Positions 40,562 to 48,792 of a stretch of DNA of 53,806 nucleotides are shown here, piece after piece. Numbering within the stretch: position 1 is the stretch's first letter; the number at the start of each line of letters is the position of its first letter. This DNA comes from a virus. A model generated the notes under the pieces. That model ran no database searches. It was not told the origin of the DNA and saw nothing but the letters and a program-made list of their open reading frames with translations. The stretch lies in the IMG/VR virus record IMGVR_UViG_3300020122_000296, positions 1 to 53,806 of that record; one strand, given 5' to 3'. The translations under genes and the position numbers were made by a program.

Positions 40562-40813
40562 ATGAACTCTAACGAGAAGCTGCAGAATAAAGAGAAGCAC
40601 AAGGCTTGGGTCGACTCGGTTGGAGAGCACGCCTGCGACATTGCCTTGCTGCAGCTTGTCAACGAGTACGGCGATATCGGCGATGATTCTACCTCTACCC
40701 AGGTGCACAACCAGATCATCGGCGCCAAGCGCTTGATCCGGATCCTCCTGGCTATCCATTTGCCTCCGAAACCGCCTGAACCGACACACTTCAAAAAATT
40801 AAATCCAGTATAA
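40562..40813 (+). CDS. Small hypothetical protein, 83 aa
   Basis: ATG 2 bases after the stop. NEKLQNKEKHKAWVDSVGEH, then IALLQLVNEYGDIG and IIGAKRLIRILLAIHLP. Mostly helical. It precedes the scaffold, so it may be an assembly factor. No family recognised. Confidence 0.7.
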   Translation: MNSNEKLQNKEKHKAWVDSVGEHACDIALLQLVNEYGDIGDDSTSTQVHNQIIGAKRLIRILLAIHLPPKPPEPTHFKKLNPV

Positions 40814-40819
40814 CCACTT

Positions 40820-42151
40820 ATGGCAGCAGCAGCATCTCCCCCGGCTGCAGCACCGGCCTCCCCGGCCGCTCCTGCAGTAGCACCAGCACCAGCAACACCA
40901 GCAACTCACGTCCAACCGCCGGGCGAACAGCCAGAGTCAGCCTGGCTCTCCGAAGTAGGCGCGGACATTGAGGAATTCGATCGGACTGGAAATCAGCCTC
41001 AGAATCGACCGCGGCAAGGTGCGGCCCCCAAGCCCGCGGCGCCGCCCCCTGATGACGATCTCGAGGTACCAGCGCCGCCAGAAAAGCCAGCCGCGGCCGC
41101 CAGGCCAGGTGAACAGCCGGTACCGCCGGCCGCCGAGGACGAAACCCGTTTGCCGGCGCCGCAACTGCGCAAGGCTCATGCCGAGCTCAAGAAAAAGGTC
41201 AACACCGAGTATGAGCCAGAGCTCCAACGCTTGCGCGCTCAGGTAAAGCAGCTCGAGGAGCGGCCGGCGGCTGAACCGGAAGAAACCAAAACCCGGCTTA
41301 CTGAACTGCAGAAGCGGGTCGAGGAGCAAGAAGCGCACATACGCTTTGTCGACTACCAGAACAGCGAGGACTATCTCAAAAACTACTGGCAACCGTATCA
41401 GGATGCCTGGAACGAAGCGCTTTCAGACCTGAACGAGCTCGAGGTCGAAAACCGGTTCGGTACCCGGCGGCCCGCCACCCAGGCCGATATTAACCATCTC
41501 GCCAGCCTCAAACTTGGCGAGCGGCGCAATGCGGCCAACGCGATGTTTGGTGACTCGGCCGATGACGTCATGGCCCATGTTCGAAAGATCCTCGACCTCT
41601 CACAAAAACAGTCGAAAGCTCTGGCGGATAACAAAGCCAACAGCGCAAAACTGGCTCAGGAACGCCAGAATCAAGCGCTCGATCAGAACAAGCAGCGGAT
41701 CGCTACCTGGGAAAGGCAGAATTCCAGCTTGGCTACCAAGTATCCCGACTGGTTCGCGAAAAACGCTCAGGACCCAACGGGCAGCACGCTCCTCGACAAA
41801 GGTTTCCTTCTGGCCGATCTGCTTTTTGGCGAGGTCAAAGAGCCGCAATGGGGTTTGCTCCCAAAATCCTTCCAAGATGACCTCCGCGCCAATGGTGGGA
41901 AGCTCTCACCGGAAGGGCGGATCCGTTTGCATGCGGTTTTGAGGAATAAGGCGGCCGCGTTCGACCGGATTGCCTACCAACTCAAAGAGGTAAAGGCTGA
42001 GCTCGCCGAGGCTAAGAAAGCCCTGTCTGAATATGAGGACTCAGAGCCACCGGTTGGGGGCAGCGCTCCTCGCCGGGCTGGTGCGCCGGCGGTTGGCTCT
42101 GTCGATGAGGCAAACGCCGAGCTCGAGGCGCTCGACCGGGTAGGCCGATAA
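40820..42151 (+). CDS. Putative scaffolding protein
   Basis: 443 residues. The first 110 are Ala/Pro-rich; 120-180 and 250-310 are coiled-coil (KAHAELKKKVNTEYEPELQR, LTELQKRVEEQEAHIRF, ALDQNKQRIATWERQNSSL); 370-410 helical again (IAYQLKEVKAELAEAKKAL). No protease motif. Size, helix content and position between portal and capsid are those of a scaffold. TAATG coupling to the next gene. Confidence 0.75.
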   Translation: MAAAASPPAAAPASPAAPAVAPAPATPATHVQPPGEQPESAWLSEVGADIEEFDRTGNQPQNRPRQGAAPKPAAPPPDDDLEVPAPPEKPAAAARPGEQPVPPAAEDETRLPAPQLRKAHAELKKKVNTEYEPELQRLRAQVKQLEERPAAEPEETKTRLTELQKRVEEQEAHIRFVDYQNSEDYLKNYWQPYQDAWNEALSDLNELEVENRFGTRRPATQADINHLASLKLGERRNAANAMFGDSADDVMAHVRKILDLSQKQSKALADNKANSAKLAQERQNQALDQNKQRIATWERQNSSLATKYPDWFAKNAQDPTGSTLLDKGFLLADLLFGEVKEPQWGLLPKSFQDDLRANGGKLSPEGRIRLHAVLRNKAAAFDRIAYQLKEVKAELAEAKKALSEYEDSEPPVGGSAPRRAGAPAVGSVDEANAELEALDRVGR

Positions 42152-42489
42152 TGGGCCAGGCCAAAAACAGAGGGAGTTTCGAGCAACGGGCTGAGCAAGC
42201 CGAGCTTCGCAACCGATTGCTCAAGAAACAGATTTTGAGCGGCGATAACCAGCGGCTCAAAAACGCGGTGAACATGCACGGCATTCAGCGGGTAGCGTGC
42301 TCAATGATAGCAACCAGAACCATCCATGAAGTCTATTCAACCAAAGAAAATGAAGATCAGCCGTCCTTATTGGACAGCCAAGCTCAGCCGATCGGGCAAC
42401 CAGATCATAATCAACGTCGAGCGAACAGTTCATCACAGCGACAAAGCCTTGTCCTTAGACCGGGTGGCCTTTTCGTTCCCCGTAAATAG
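42151..42489 (+). CDS. Hypothetical MGQAKNR-type small protein
   Basis: 112 residues, ATG in a TAATG overlap. MGQAKNRGSFEQRAEQAELR is a start seen in many small phage and bacterial proteins. Residues after ~55 lie in DNA also read in another frame by the gene at 42326. The last 40 residues (Gln/Ser-rich) look less protein-like, so the real end function may lie in the first half. Confidence 0.65.
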   Translation: MGQAKNRGSFEQRAEQAELRNRLLKKQILSGDNQRLKNAVNMHGIQRVACSMIATRTIHEVYSTKENEDQPSLLDSQAQPIGQPDHNQRRANSSSQRQSLVLRPGGLFVPRK

Positions 42490-42523
42490 GCGCGTGTTCC
42501 GTCAACCCCTCAAAATCCGATGA
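42326..42523 (+). CDS. Small basic protein overlapping in another frame
   Basis: 65 residues; TGA overlaps the GroES start (ATGA). PKKMKISRPYWTAKLSRSGN and IIINVERTVHHSDKALSLDR look like a beta-rich basic protein. It shares 164 bases with the previous gene in a different frame. ATG at 42350 is another possible start. Which frame is used, or both, cannot be settled by reading. Confidence 0.5.
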   Translation: MKSIQPKKMKISRPYWTAKLSRSGNQIIINVERTVHHSDKALSLDRVAFSFPVNRRVFRQPLKIR

Positions 42524-42855
42524 TTCGTCCATTCAAGGGCAAGGTACTGCTTTTTATCTACCCCTATGAGGACACCAGCGCCGGCGGCATCTTCATCCCT
42601 GAGGACGCTCGAGGCGGATCAGTTTTGGAAAAATCCAAGCCTCGGAGGGCCCGCGTGATGGCTGTAGGAGAATGGAAAACCATTCAAAAAGACGGCAAAA
42701 CATTTCACATTTTGCCCGATTTCAAGCAGGGGGATCTTGTAATAGTCAGCGATTACGCAGGCACCAAAATGAGCCGCGGAGTGGATGAAAACCTACGGCT
42801 GTGCGGTATCGATGACGTGCTTGCAATCCTCAAGGAAGAGCCCAATACTGCCTGA
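42520..42855 (+). CDS. GroES-like co-chaperonin
   Basis: 111 residues. MIRPFKGKVLLFIYPYEDTS, AGGIFIPEDA, RRARVMAVGEW, PDFKQGDLVIVSDYAGTKMS and DVLAIL match the Cpn10 fold: beta barrel with the mobile loop (TSAGGIFIP). Phage co-chaperonins (T4 gp31 type) replace host GroES to fold the capsid protein. It lies directly before the capsid gene. No GroEL gene is present, so it would use the host GroEL. Confidence 0.85.
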   Translation: MIRPFKGKVLLFIYPYEDTSAGGIFIPEDARGGSVLEKSKPRRARVMAVGEWKTIQKDGKTFHILPDFKQGDLVIVSDYAGTKMSRGVDENLRLCGIDDVLAILKEEPNTA

Positions 42856-42876
42856 GTCGATTAGGGAATTGAGGTC

Positions 42877-42913
42877 ACCGCTCTCTGGTTCTACGGCCGG
42901 GGAGCGGTTTTTT
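42877..42913 (+). terminator. Rho-independent terminator before capsid gene
   Basis: ACCGCTC (42877-42883) pairs with GAGCGGT (42902-42908), followed by six Ts (42908-42913). It would cut the late transcript after the GroES gene, so the capsid gene probably has its own promoter in 42914-43115; no convincing one was seen. Confidence 0.75.
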
Positions 42914-43115
42914 GCTCTTGACGGATGCCGTCTAACTGTGCGAAAGCAGCATTGACCGTAAGCAGCCCCGTCAACTGCACGCGCCGCGTTAGGCTACTGG
43001 CGCGCTAATCAGAGTAGCCATTCAGAGCCTCGCCAGCTTCATCGGGTTGTAAGGACCCCGGAACGTCCCAGTACAAAACCGCTCTGCTTCGGCAGGGAAA
43101 AACGATGAAGATTTT

Positions 43116-44681
43116 ATGGCTCTTTCTTGCAGGCAGTTTACAGATTTTCTGAGTCGCCGGACTGAGCATCTGGACGATTACATCATTCGCTCACTTCACC
43201 CCGTCGACACATGGGTAGGCCATGTGGGCATCGGCCGCTTCAAAGCCGAGGACGGTGTTGAACATACTTTCGACCGGTTCGAAAACGTGTTCCCTGACCT
43301 CCGCGGTGCCTGGGAAGATGTTACGGCCGGCTCCTGTGTTGGTCAGCCTTGCGATCCTTCGGTCACAAAAATTGGCCTGGGCTTCACGCGGGACAGCTAC
43401 AAGCTGCAGCGCAAGTCGTATGAAACGGACCTGTTCTGTTTCGACCAAATTCTTTCGGCCGATCGCGCCAAGCAGCAGTTTGCGCACGTCATTCGCACGC
43501 TGCGCCGAGCTTCCTCGCTGATTACCTCCCACCGCTTCCGGACCGAGGGTTTGCGTATCGCCAAATATAAGTGGGCATGTGCCAACAACGGCCTGCAGGC
43601 GATTACCGCCACCTGGGACCCGACGATGACGTTCCTTTCGGTTTCCGCGCTCCCAACCTCGAAGATTGGCGCTCGCCACCTGCAGCGGCGCGTCCAGCCG
43701 CAGATCCGCGAAGGCGCTCTCGGCGAGGATATCAACCGCGGCACTCAGCCCATGCTCGAGTTTGTGACGGATATGGATGAGGTCTGGAATATGGTCGAAG
43801 GCAATCCCGAGCTGACTGACCACTGGCGTTTTCGTGACTTCGCCGATGCGGAGAAGTACCACAAATACGGATGGGTGGGCCAACTCGGCAATTATGGCCT
43901 CCGTGCCGATTGGACCGCGCTCCGGTTCAACGTCCTGGGGCCCGATCCGGCCGTGCCGGGCAACACGCTCCTGCAGCTTGTGTTCCCCTACACCAACGTC
44001 AGCGCTACCGAGGGTTTGAAGGAATCCGTAAACTCGGACTTCGACAATGCCCGGGTGCAGCTCAACTTCATCTGGCACCGCAAAGCGATGACCTCGCTGG
44101 TTCGCGATACGACCGCCATCAATCCGGAAATGCCTTTCGCGATGCGCGATTTTGCCGGGAAATGGCAGTTTGTGATGGACAACATCACTTGCGGCCAGGA
44201 CGTAAACGGCAATCCGATCGCCGTCGACAACACCCGCCGGAACAAGGGCAAATTCATTGCCGATTGGGCGTACGCCACCCAGGCCGAGTATCCCGAATTG
44301 GCCGAGGCCTTCTTCGCTCTACGTGAGCCGGCCTGCATCGTGGATATCCCGCCCTGTGCGAACGATCCGGGGTACCCGCTGCAGAATTACGCAAGCGCCA
44401 ATGCGCTTTGCCCGTCAAACGTGGTGGTCCTCACCTTCACGCCTGTTCTCGATGTTGTGACCAACACGTATGAGGTTGCGCGCGACTCGATCACCTGTAA
44501 CGGGCTCAACGTGCTCAACTCGCCGATCACTGGCACCAGCACCCTTGCGGCGCTGGTAGCTCAGCTCAACTCGACCTCCGGTACCTCCGCTATGGGTACC
44601 TGGGCAGTTGCATCCGGCACAACGATCACGTTGACCGGAAGTGTCTGTCAGACAGTGGCAATCCCCTGGCTGATTGACTGA
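43116..44681 (+). CDS. Major capsid protein
   Basis: 521 residues. MALSCRQFTDFLSRRTEHLD begins it. No N-terminal scaffold domain is seen. It is a dense alpha/beta protein (RRVQPQIREGALGEDINRGT, GWVGQLGNYGLRADWTALRF, NIT, KGKFIADWAYATQAEYPELA) with a Thr/Ser-rich beta C-terminus (about 440-521) that could be an added surface domain. Position after scaffold and GroES, and strong expression context, support a capsid protein. Family by sequence is not certain. Confidence 0.8.
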   Translation: MALSCRQFTDFLSRRTEHLDDYIIRSLHPVDTWVGHVGIGRFKAEDGVEHTFDRFENVFPDLRGAWEDVTAGSCVGQPCDPSVTKIGLGFTRDSYKLQRKSYETDLFCFDQILSADRAKQQFAHVIRTLRRASSLITSHRFRTEGLRIAKYKWACANNGLQAITATWDPTMTFLSVSALPTSKIGARHLQRRVQPQIREGALGEDINRGTQPMLEFVTDMDEVWNMVEGNPELTDHWRFRDFADAEKYHKYGWVGQLGNYGLRADWTALRFNVLGPDPAVPGNTLLQLVFPYTNVSATEGLKESVNSDFDNARVQLNFIWHRKAMTSLVRDTTAINPEMPFAMRDFAGKWQFVMDNITCGQDVNGNPIAVDNTRRNKGKFIADWAYATQAEYPELAEAFFALREPACIVDIPPCANDPGYPLQNYASANALCPSNVVVLTFTPVLDVVTNTYEVARDSITCNGLNVLNSPITGTSTLAALVAQLNSTSGTSAMGTWAVASGTTITLTGSVCQTVAIPWLID

Positions 44682-44696
44682 TGGTGGTTACTGGTA

Positions 44697-44727
44697 GGCG
44701 GCGCCTGGCGGGGTAGCTGGGCGCCGC
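44697..44727 (+). terminator. Strong hairpin after capsid gene
   Basis: GGCGGCGCC (44697-44705) pairs over 8 bp with GGCGCCGC (44720-44727), then TCTTT. There is only a short T-run, so it may be a weak terminator or attenuator, or it may protect the capsid mRNA. Typical place for tuning expression. Confidence 0.55.
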
Positions 44728-44743
44728 TCTTTGGCCGAACATT

Positions 44744-45070
44744 ATGAAAACCTATCCAGACGCCACCGAAACGGAGATGGATGAACTCTATGCTCCGAAA
44801 GAAGGCAAGCAGCCGCCCAAAACGGTTGACGAGCAGGAGGCCGGCGAGATGGAAACTAGCGCCGTTGTCCCGCTCAAACTCGTAACCCCCCAGGACGGAA
44901 AAGGGGTTAAGGTTGGCGATGAGATTATGGTCAAAGTCACCGCCATTAACGGGGATCAAGCCACTATCGCGTATGCGAAGGGCAAAGGTCCCGAGGGTCA
45001 GGGCTCTACCCCTGGCGAGGAAGTGAGCCCCGATCAGGAGCTCGATTCCATAGACAGTTCAAATTATTGA
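44744..45070 (+). CDS. Small acidic head-associated protein
   Basis: 108 residues. N-terminal half acidic (DATETEMDELYAPKEGKQPP), then a beta-like unit VKVGDEIMVKVTAINGDQAT. The tail is polar (GEEVSPDQELDSIDSS). Its place right after the capsid gene suggests a decoration, fibre or completion protein. No known family. Confidence 0.65.
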   Translation: MKTYPDATETEMDELYAPKEGKQPPKTVDEQEAGEMETSAVVPLKLVTPQDGKGVKVGDEIMVKVTAINGDQATIAYAKGKGPEGQGSTPGEEVSPDQELDSIDSSNY

Positions 45071-45073
45071 TTT

Positions 45074-45466
45074 ATGGCCGTTGCTACCATTGCCGCGGCA
45101 AAGTGCGACTTAAACACTTTGCTGAAAAGCTCACCTTGTTTTAACTGTTTGTCCGAACTCGAAAGCCAGGCAGTACTTGTGTACCTGCTCAGCCTGACGG
45201 TTTCCGCCCTTTCTGGTAATGCCGTGCAAACGCCGGCAGTGCTCAGAGCCATAACCGCTTGCATTAACTGCAGCCGTCCAGCAACCGTGTGCGACAACAT
45301 GGATCTGGTTGTTGCGATGCAGGGAGCTCAAAACGCGGGCTCGGCTCTGGCAAGCGCCAGCACGGCCGCGCTTAAGAAAGCCGCAAACCCTTTCCGCAAC
45401 ATGAGCCTCCAAGAGTTGCGCTCAATCGAGATTCTCCTCCGCTGCCAGTTGAACCAGTGGATCTAA
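45074..45466 (+). CDS. Cys-motif fibre/adaptor protein A
   Basis: 130 residues. AKCDLNTLLKSSPCFNCLSE then SQAVLVYLLSLTV is a diverged copy of the small Cys unit found in the next three genes. A second Cys cluster follows (AITACINCSRPATVC), and the end LQELRSIEILLRCQLNQW repeats the helical LLRCQ. It starts a group of structural genes, 4 bases after the previous stop. Role not known; by position, a tail or head fibre attachment protein. Confidence 0.7.
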   Translation: MAVATIAAAKCDLNTLLKSSPCFNCLSELESQAVLVYLLSLTVSALSGNAVQTPAVLRAITACINCSRPATVCDNMDLVVAMQGAQNAGSALASASTAALKKAANPFRNMSLQELRSIEILLRCQLNQWI

Positions 45467-45469
45467 CCG

Positions 45470-45700
45470 ATGGCTGTTTCTTGCGCACCGGCGGATTTAG
45501 TTAAGGCTGCAGCCTGTTTCGAGTGCATTCCCGAATCTATGCAGAAGGCCGTTGAACTGTACCTCCTCGCAGTCATCGCCGGCGGCAGTCTGGACCCGGC
45601 AACGCTAGTGAAGGCCGCCAAGTGCTTCAAAACGTGCATCCCGAGAGAGATGCGCGATGCCGTCGAGGAGTATTTGTTGTGCCAAATTGTGAATAAGTGA
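45470..45700 (+). CDS. Two-repeat Cys-motif protein B
   Basis: 76 residues made of two copies of one unit: SCAPADLVKAAACFECIPES, then MQKAVELYLLAVI, and later ATLVKAAKCFKTCIPREMRD, then AVEEYLLCQIV. Consensus DLVKAAKCFxxCIP...(A/V)xxYLLxQ. The cysteines could form a disulfide. It is only the unit, without the fibre part seen in the genes at 46262 and 47461. It may cap or adapt them. Confidence 0.75.
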   Translation: MAVSCAPADLVKAAACFECIPESMQKAVELYLLAVIAGGSLDPATLVKAAKCFKTCIPREMRDAVEEYLLCQIVNK

Positions 45701-45703
45701 TGG

Positions 45704-46204
45704 TTAACTAGGTCTTTTCCATACCTTGAAATGTCGCACTCTACTGATGACGGATTGGTTAACACCAAACCGACTAGCGAGAGCGCTCTGAACAAGCGAA
45801 GAGGATCTGATTTCCTTAATAGCCGCCCAATCCAACTTGTGGTTGGGCTTACTCTCACCTGCGCAACTCTGCTCTTTTATTCGCCTGTCTCGACCGTTTT
45901 CAACTTGTCCACCCAAGTACAAATGGGCAGGGTGCACACAAAGTTTGTTATCCTTGGCGGGGCAGTCATGCAGCACAAAACTACCCTCGGGAATTGGGCC
46001 ATAATTCAAAATCCAAGAAGCGACGTGCGCCCTAACTGCTCGTTTCGGCTGAGTTCCGCAAACAATGCTGCCGTAACCAGAGCCGTCAATACCCGCCGTC
46101 CAGAGCCAGCATGTTTCAGTTTTACGAACCTTTTCCCAAAAGCGTTGCGGGAAGGTTGGCGAAAGGCCTTGCGAGGCCAAATACTCGGGAGTAATCTCGA
46201 TCAT
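45704..46204 (-). CDS. HNH homing-endonuclease-like gene on opposite strand
   Basis: 166 residues. FWEKVRKTETCWLWTAGIDG, GYGSIVCG, AHVASWILNYGPIP, LHDCPAKDNKLCVHPAHLYL is the HNH-3 type nuclease core; NHKLDWAAIKEIRSSSLVQS followed by ALASRFGVNQSVISRVRH is a DNA-binding HTH. It interrupts the fibre genes on the reverse strand, as mobile homing genes often do. It may be recently inserted. Confidence 0.9.
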   Translation of the reverse strand: MIEITPEYLASQGLSPTFPQRFWEKVRKTETCWLWTAGIDGSGYGSIVCGTQPKRAVRAHVASWILNYGPIPEGSFVLHDCPAKDNKLCVHPAHLYLGGQVENGRDRRIKEQSCAGESKPNHKLDWAAIKEIRSSSLVQSALASRFGVNQSVISRVRHFKVWKRPS

Positions 46205-46261
46205 CGTCAGTTGTTGCCTCGTTGGGTTTACAGGACCCGCGAGGCTCTTTCATTTTAGCTA

Positions 46262-47464
46262 ATGGCTATTTCGTGTCAACCTGCCGATCTGGTCAAAGCA
46301 GCTAAATGCTTCCCTTGCGTGCCAAAGAGCGCGCGCCGATGGGTTAAGTCTTACCTGCTCTGCCAGCTTTCCGTTAAACCGGGTGGAGTTTTAGGGATGG
46401 TTGCCCCCACCGGTTTCCAATTCACTCTGATTACCGGGCCTTCCGCCCAGGCCTCTTGGAACACGCCGCCAGGCAGTGTTACCGCTACCGAAGTCTGGAC
46501 AAGCACAGACGGGATCACTTACGCACTGGCCGCGACAGTCGCCGCGCCAGGAACCACATCGACCTTAACAGCGCCTGCAGTTGGAACGGTCCTTTTTGCG
46601 CAAGCCCGATGGGTTTATGGAAGTAACGGCCCCGGACCATTCTGCAGCCCGGGCGAGACTTTCGGGAACGTCACTGATTGGGCCAACCGAGTAGTCGCAA
46701 ACGGATCCGGGGTGGTCACAACTCAAACAATCAGCGCCATGAATACGTTTTATGGTGCTCTGAATTCAGTTGGGACTTTAATCGCCAAAATCAAATCGAT
46801 GGTTTGTATGACTCCGGCCAGCATTGTCGAAGCGTGCACGCCACTGATTAAAACCTTTGGAAACGACCCTTGGTCGAGAATTGCGGGGCTCAATTACGAA
46901 ATCACTGTCAACGGACTCAGAGCCACCGCGGTAAACGGAGCGCTCGACACAGGAGTAATACCGAGCGCCTGCTTTGCGAGCACGGCAACCGGTGGGTTGA
47001 CTGCTTACGTTTTCACTTCGACTAACAACGACGGCGTAGCGGTAGATATGGGCTCCAATAACAGCAACGCTCAAACCTGCCAGCTATACACCAATTTCAG
47101 CGGAGCTCCAGGCAGTGCTTTTGGCCAAATTTATAATAACTCTACCGGCAGCGTTACTGGCACTGCGCATGGAGCTGGCTTTTGGTGTACCAATGTCAAT
47201 GCGGGACCGACCTCACAGATTTACTACGGTTCTTCGAGCACTGGTTTTACTACCGCCGGCTCTTTGGGCTCAGGCGGTGGTACCCGGCCGACATTCAGTA
47301 TGTTCGCCATGGGCTTGAGTGCCAGCGGCGCGACCGCCGGCACCACGCAAGTTAGGCGTTACTCTTTCTTTGCGATTCACGATGGCCTGACCCAGGCAGA
47401 GGCCCAGGCGCTCTACAACGCCGTTCAAGCGCTCAGAACAGCCCTGGGGGGTGGGTTTATTTGA
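46262..47464 (+). CDS. Fibre-like protein with Cys unit, fn3-like and C-terminal head domain
   Basis: 400 residues. Cys unit at 1-38 (SCQPADLVKAAKCFPCVPKS, then RRWVKSYLLCQL). A fn3-like or Ig-like part follows (45-120: TGFQFTLITGPSAQASWNTP). Then VTDWANRVVANG and a beta-rich region. The C-terminus has SFFAIHDGLTQAEAQALYNA then VQALRTALGGGFI, shared with the next gene. I infer a receptor-binding or head-fibre protein. Confidence 0.8.
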   Translation: MAISCQPADLVKAAKCFPCVPKSARRWVKSYLLCQLSVKPGGVLGMVAPTGFQFTLITGPSAQASWNTPPGSVTATEVWTSTDGITYALAATVAAPGTTSTLTAPAVGTVLFAQARWVYGSNGPGPFCSPGETFGNVTDWANRVVANGSGVVTTQTISAMNTFYGALNSVGTLIAKIKSMVCMTPASIVEACTPLIKTFGNDPWSRIAGLNYEITVNGLRATAVNGALDTGVIPSACFASTATGGLTAYVFTSTNNDGVAVDMGSNNSNAQTCQLYTNFSGAPGSAFGQIYNNSTGSVTGTAHGAGFWCTNVNAGPTSQIYYGSSSTGFTTAGSLGSGGGTRPTFSMFAMGLSASGATAGTTQVRRYSFFAIHDGLTQAEAQALYNAVQALRTALGGGFI

Positions 47465-48423
47465 TCTCGTGTGTTCCAGCCGATCTTGTAAAAGCGGCGA
47501 AGTGCTTCCCTTGCGTACCTAAATCCGCTCGGCGGTGGGTGAGGGCTTATCTTCTGTGCCAGTTTGCGGGCAAGTCCGCTACCGGCGCCAGCGCAACGGC
47601 CGCCTGGGTAGCTCGAGTGATCGCCAATGGCGGCGCCACACCTTCTCAGGCTACGCAAACCGCAATGGCTACTTTCTGGAACTCGTTAAATGCGGCCGGC
47701 TTAATCCCATTGATGATCAATGTCGTATGCTTTGTGCCCGACAATCTGATCGCAGCGATTACTCCTTTCTTCTTCACTCTCGGGCTGGATCCATGGACCA
47801 ATGTTGGCGGGAACTTCGTGCCAGCGGATTTGAGCATTAACGGACTCACCGGCGACACATTAACTAAGGTTCTTGGAAGCAACATCACTGCAACCAACGC
47901 TTTCGTGAATTCAGGAGGGGCCATAGCCGCAGGGACAAGCGGCGGCCTTACCGTTTACACTTTCACGACCGGGCCTGCTGGAACCCAGATTGACATAGGG
48001 GCAAATTTCAACACGGCGCCCCAGAGCTTGGCTCTCTCTGCCATTTTAAGTCCAGGCGTTCAAAATACCTCGCTTTTGGATTTTGTGAATCATTCGACCG
48101 GAAGAGCATCGGGGGCCAACGCTGGATGGACCGGTTTTACTTCTGGTAGCAGGACAAGCGGAAGCGCCTCTTCCATTTACATCGCTAACAGCGTGACTGC
48201 CTTTCAGCAACTCGGAAGCGATGCAAACAATCTGGCAGGTACAGCCTTTGGCGCTGATTCCATCGGTATCTTTGGGTATGGCGCGGCGGGGTCATTTACA
48301 CCGAGCAGCGGCCGTACACTGTCTTTTGCCGCAGTACATCTCGGTCTGACCAGCACTCAAACTCAGGCTCTATTCAATGCCGTCCAGGCTCTTCGAGTGG
48401 CTTTTGGCGGCGGATTTGTATAA
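47461..48423 (+). CDS. Fibre-like paralogue with Cys unit
   Basis: 320 residues, TTG start (TTGA overlap). It has the Cys unit (SCVPADLVKAAKCFPCVPKS, RRWVRAYLLCQFA), then at once the WVARVIANGG region, and the same C-terminus (SFAAVHLGLTSTQTQALFNA, LRVAFGGGFV). It lacks the fn3-like insert of the previous gene, so the pair differ by one domain. Likely duplicated and diverging receptor-binding proteins. Confidence 0.8.
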   Translation: MISCVPADLVKAAKCFPCVPKSARRWVRAYLLCQFAGKSATGASATAAWVARVIANGGATPSQATQTAMATFWNSLNAAGLIPLMINVVCFVPDNLIAAITPFFFTLGLDPWTNVGGNFVPADLSINGLTGDTLTKVLGSNITATNAFVNSGGAIAAGTSGGLTVYTFTTGPAGTQIDIGANFNTAPQSLALSAILSPGVQNTSLLDFVNHSTGRASGANAGWTGFTSGSRTSGSASSIYIANSVTAFQQLGSDANNLAGTAFGADSIGIFGYGAAGSFTPSSGRTLSFAAVHLGLTSTQTQALFNAVQALRVAFGGGFV

Positions 48424-48435
48424 GGTGAATCCCCC

Positions 48436-48702
48436 ATGAGCGAAAAAGATATTTCGCACGTAAACTCTGAAAAGCTGGACCGGATCATTCTGGCCGTGGA
48501 AGGCACAAAAGATTTCCCTGGGATCAGTGGCAGGCTGGCAGCCACCGAGTTAATCCTTTACGGCGAGAAGGGCAAATTGGGACTGGTTCAGCAACACGCA
48601 ATTTTATGGCGAGCTCACACTTGGATACTCATGGTATTGAGCGCGGGAGCTTCTACGATCGCAACGCTCTTGATCGAGCGCTTCGTAAAAGGGCATCCGT
48701 GA
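48436..48702 (+). CDS. Small membrane protein, possible holin-like
   Basis: 88 residues. N-terminal charged helices (NSEKLDRIILAVEGTKD), then WRAHTWILMVLSAGASTIAT followed by LLIERF, one C-terminal membrane helix. XhlA-like holin proteins have similar layout; a lysis role is possible. Gene at 48699 starts inside its stop. Confidence 0.6.
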   Translation: MSEKDISHVNSEKLDRIILAVEGTKDFPGISGRLAATELILYGEKGKLGLVQQHAILWRAHTWILMVLSAGASTIATLLIERFVKGHP

Positions 48703-48776
48703 TCTGGCACAAGTGGCTAGCAGTCAGCTTCGGCATCGGCATTGGGATTATTCTTGGTTGCCTTTTCGGCCGATGA
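48699..48776 (+). CDS. 25-residue membrane micro-protein
   Basis: GTG start in a GTGA overlap. MIWHKWLAVSFGIGIGIILG then CLFGR. A single hydrophobic span with a basic N-terminal part. Too short for proof, but overlap is exact and the context is a membrane cluster. Possibly a holin or antiholin. Confidence 0.45.
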   Translation: MIWHKWLAVSFGIGIGIILGCLFGR

Positions 48777-48792
48777 GGGCTACAACCGATTT

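Noticed and set aside
43191-44078. Minus-strand open frame of 295 codons
   Set aside because: Antisense to the capsid gene; no coupled start or domain.
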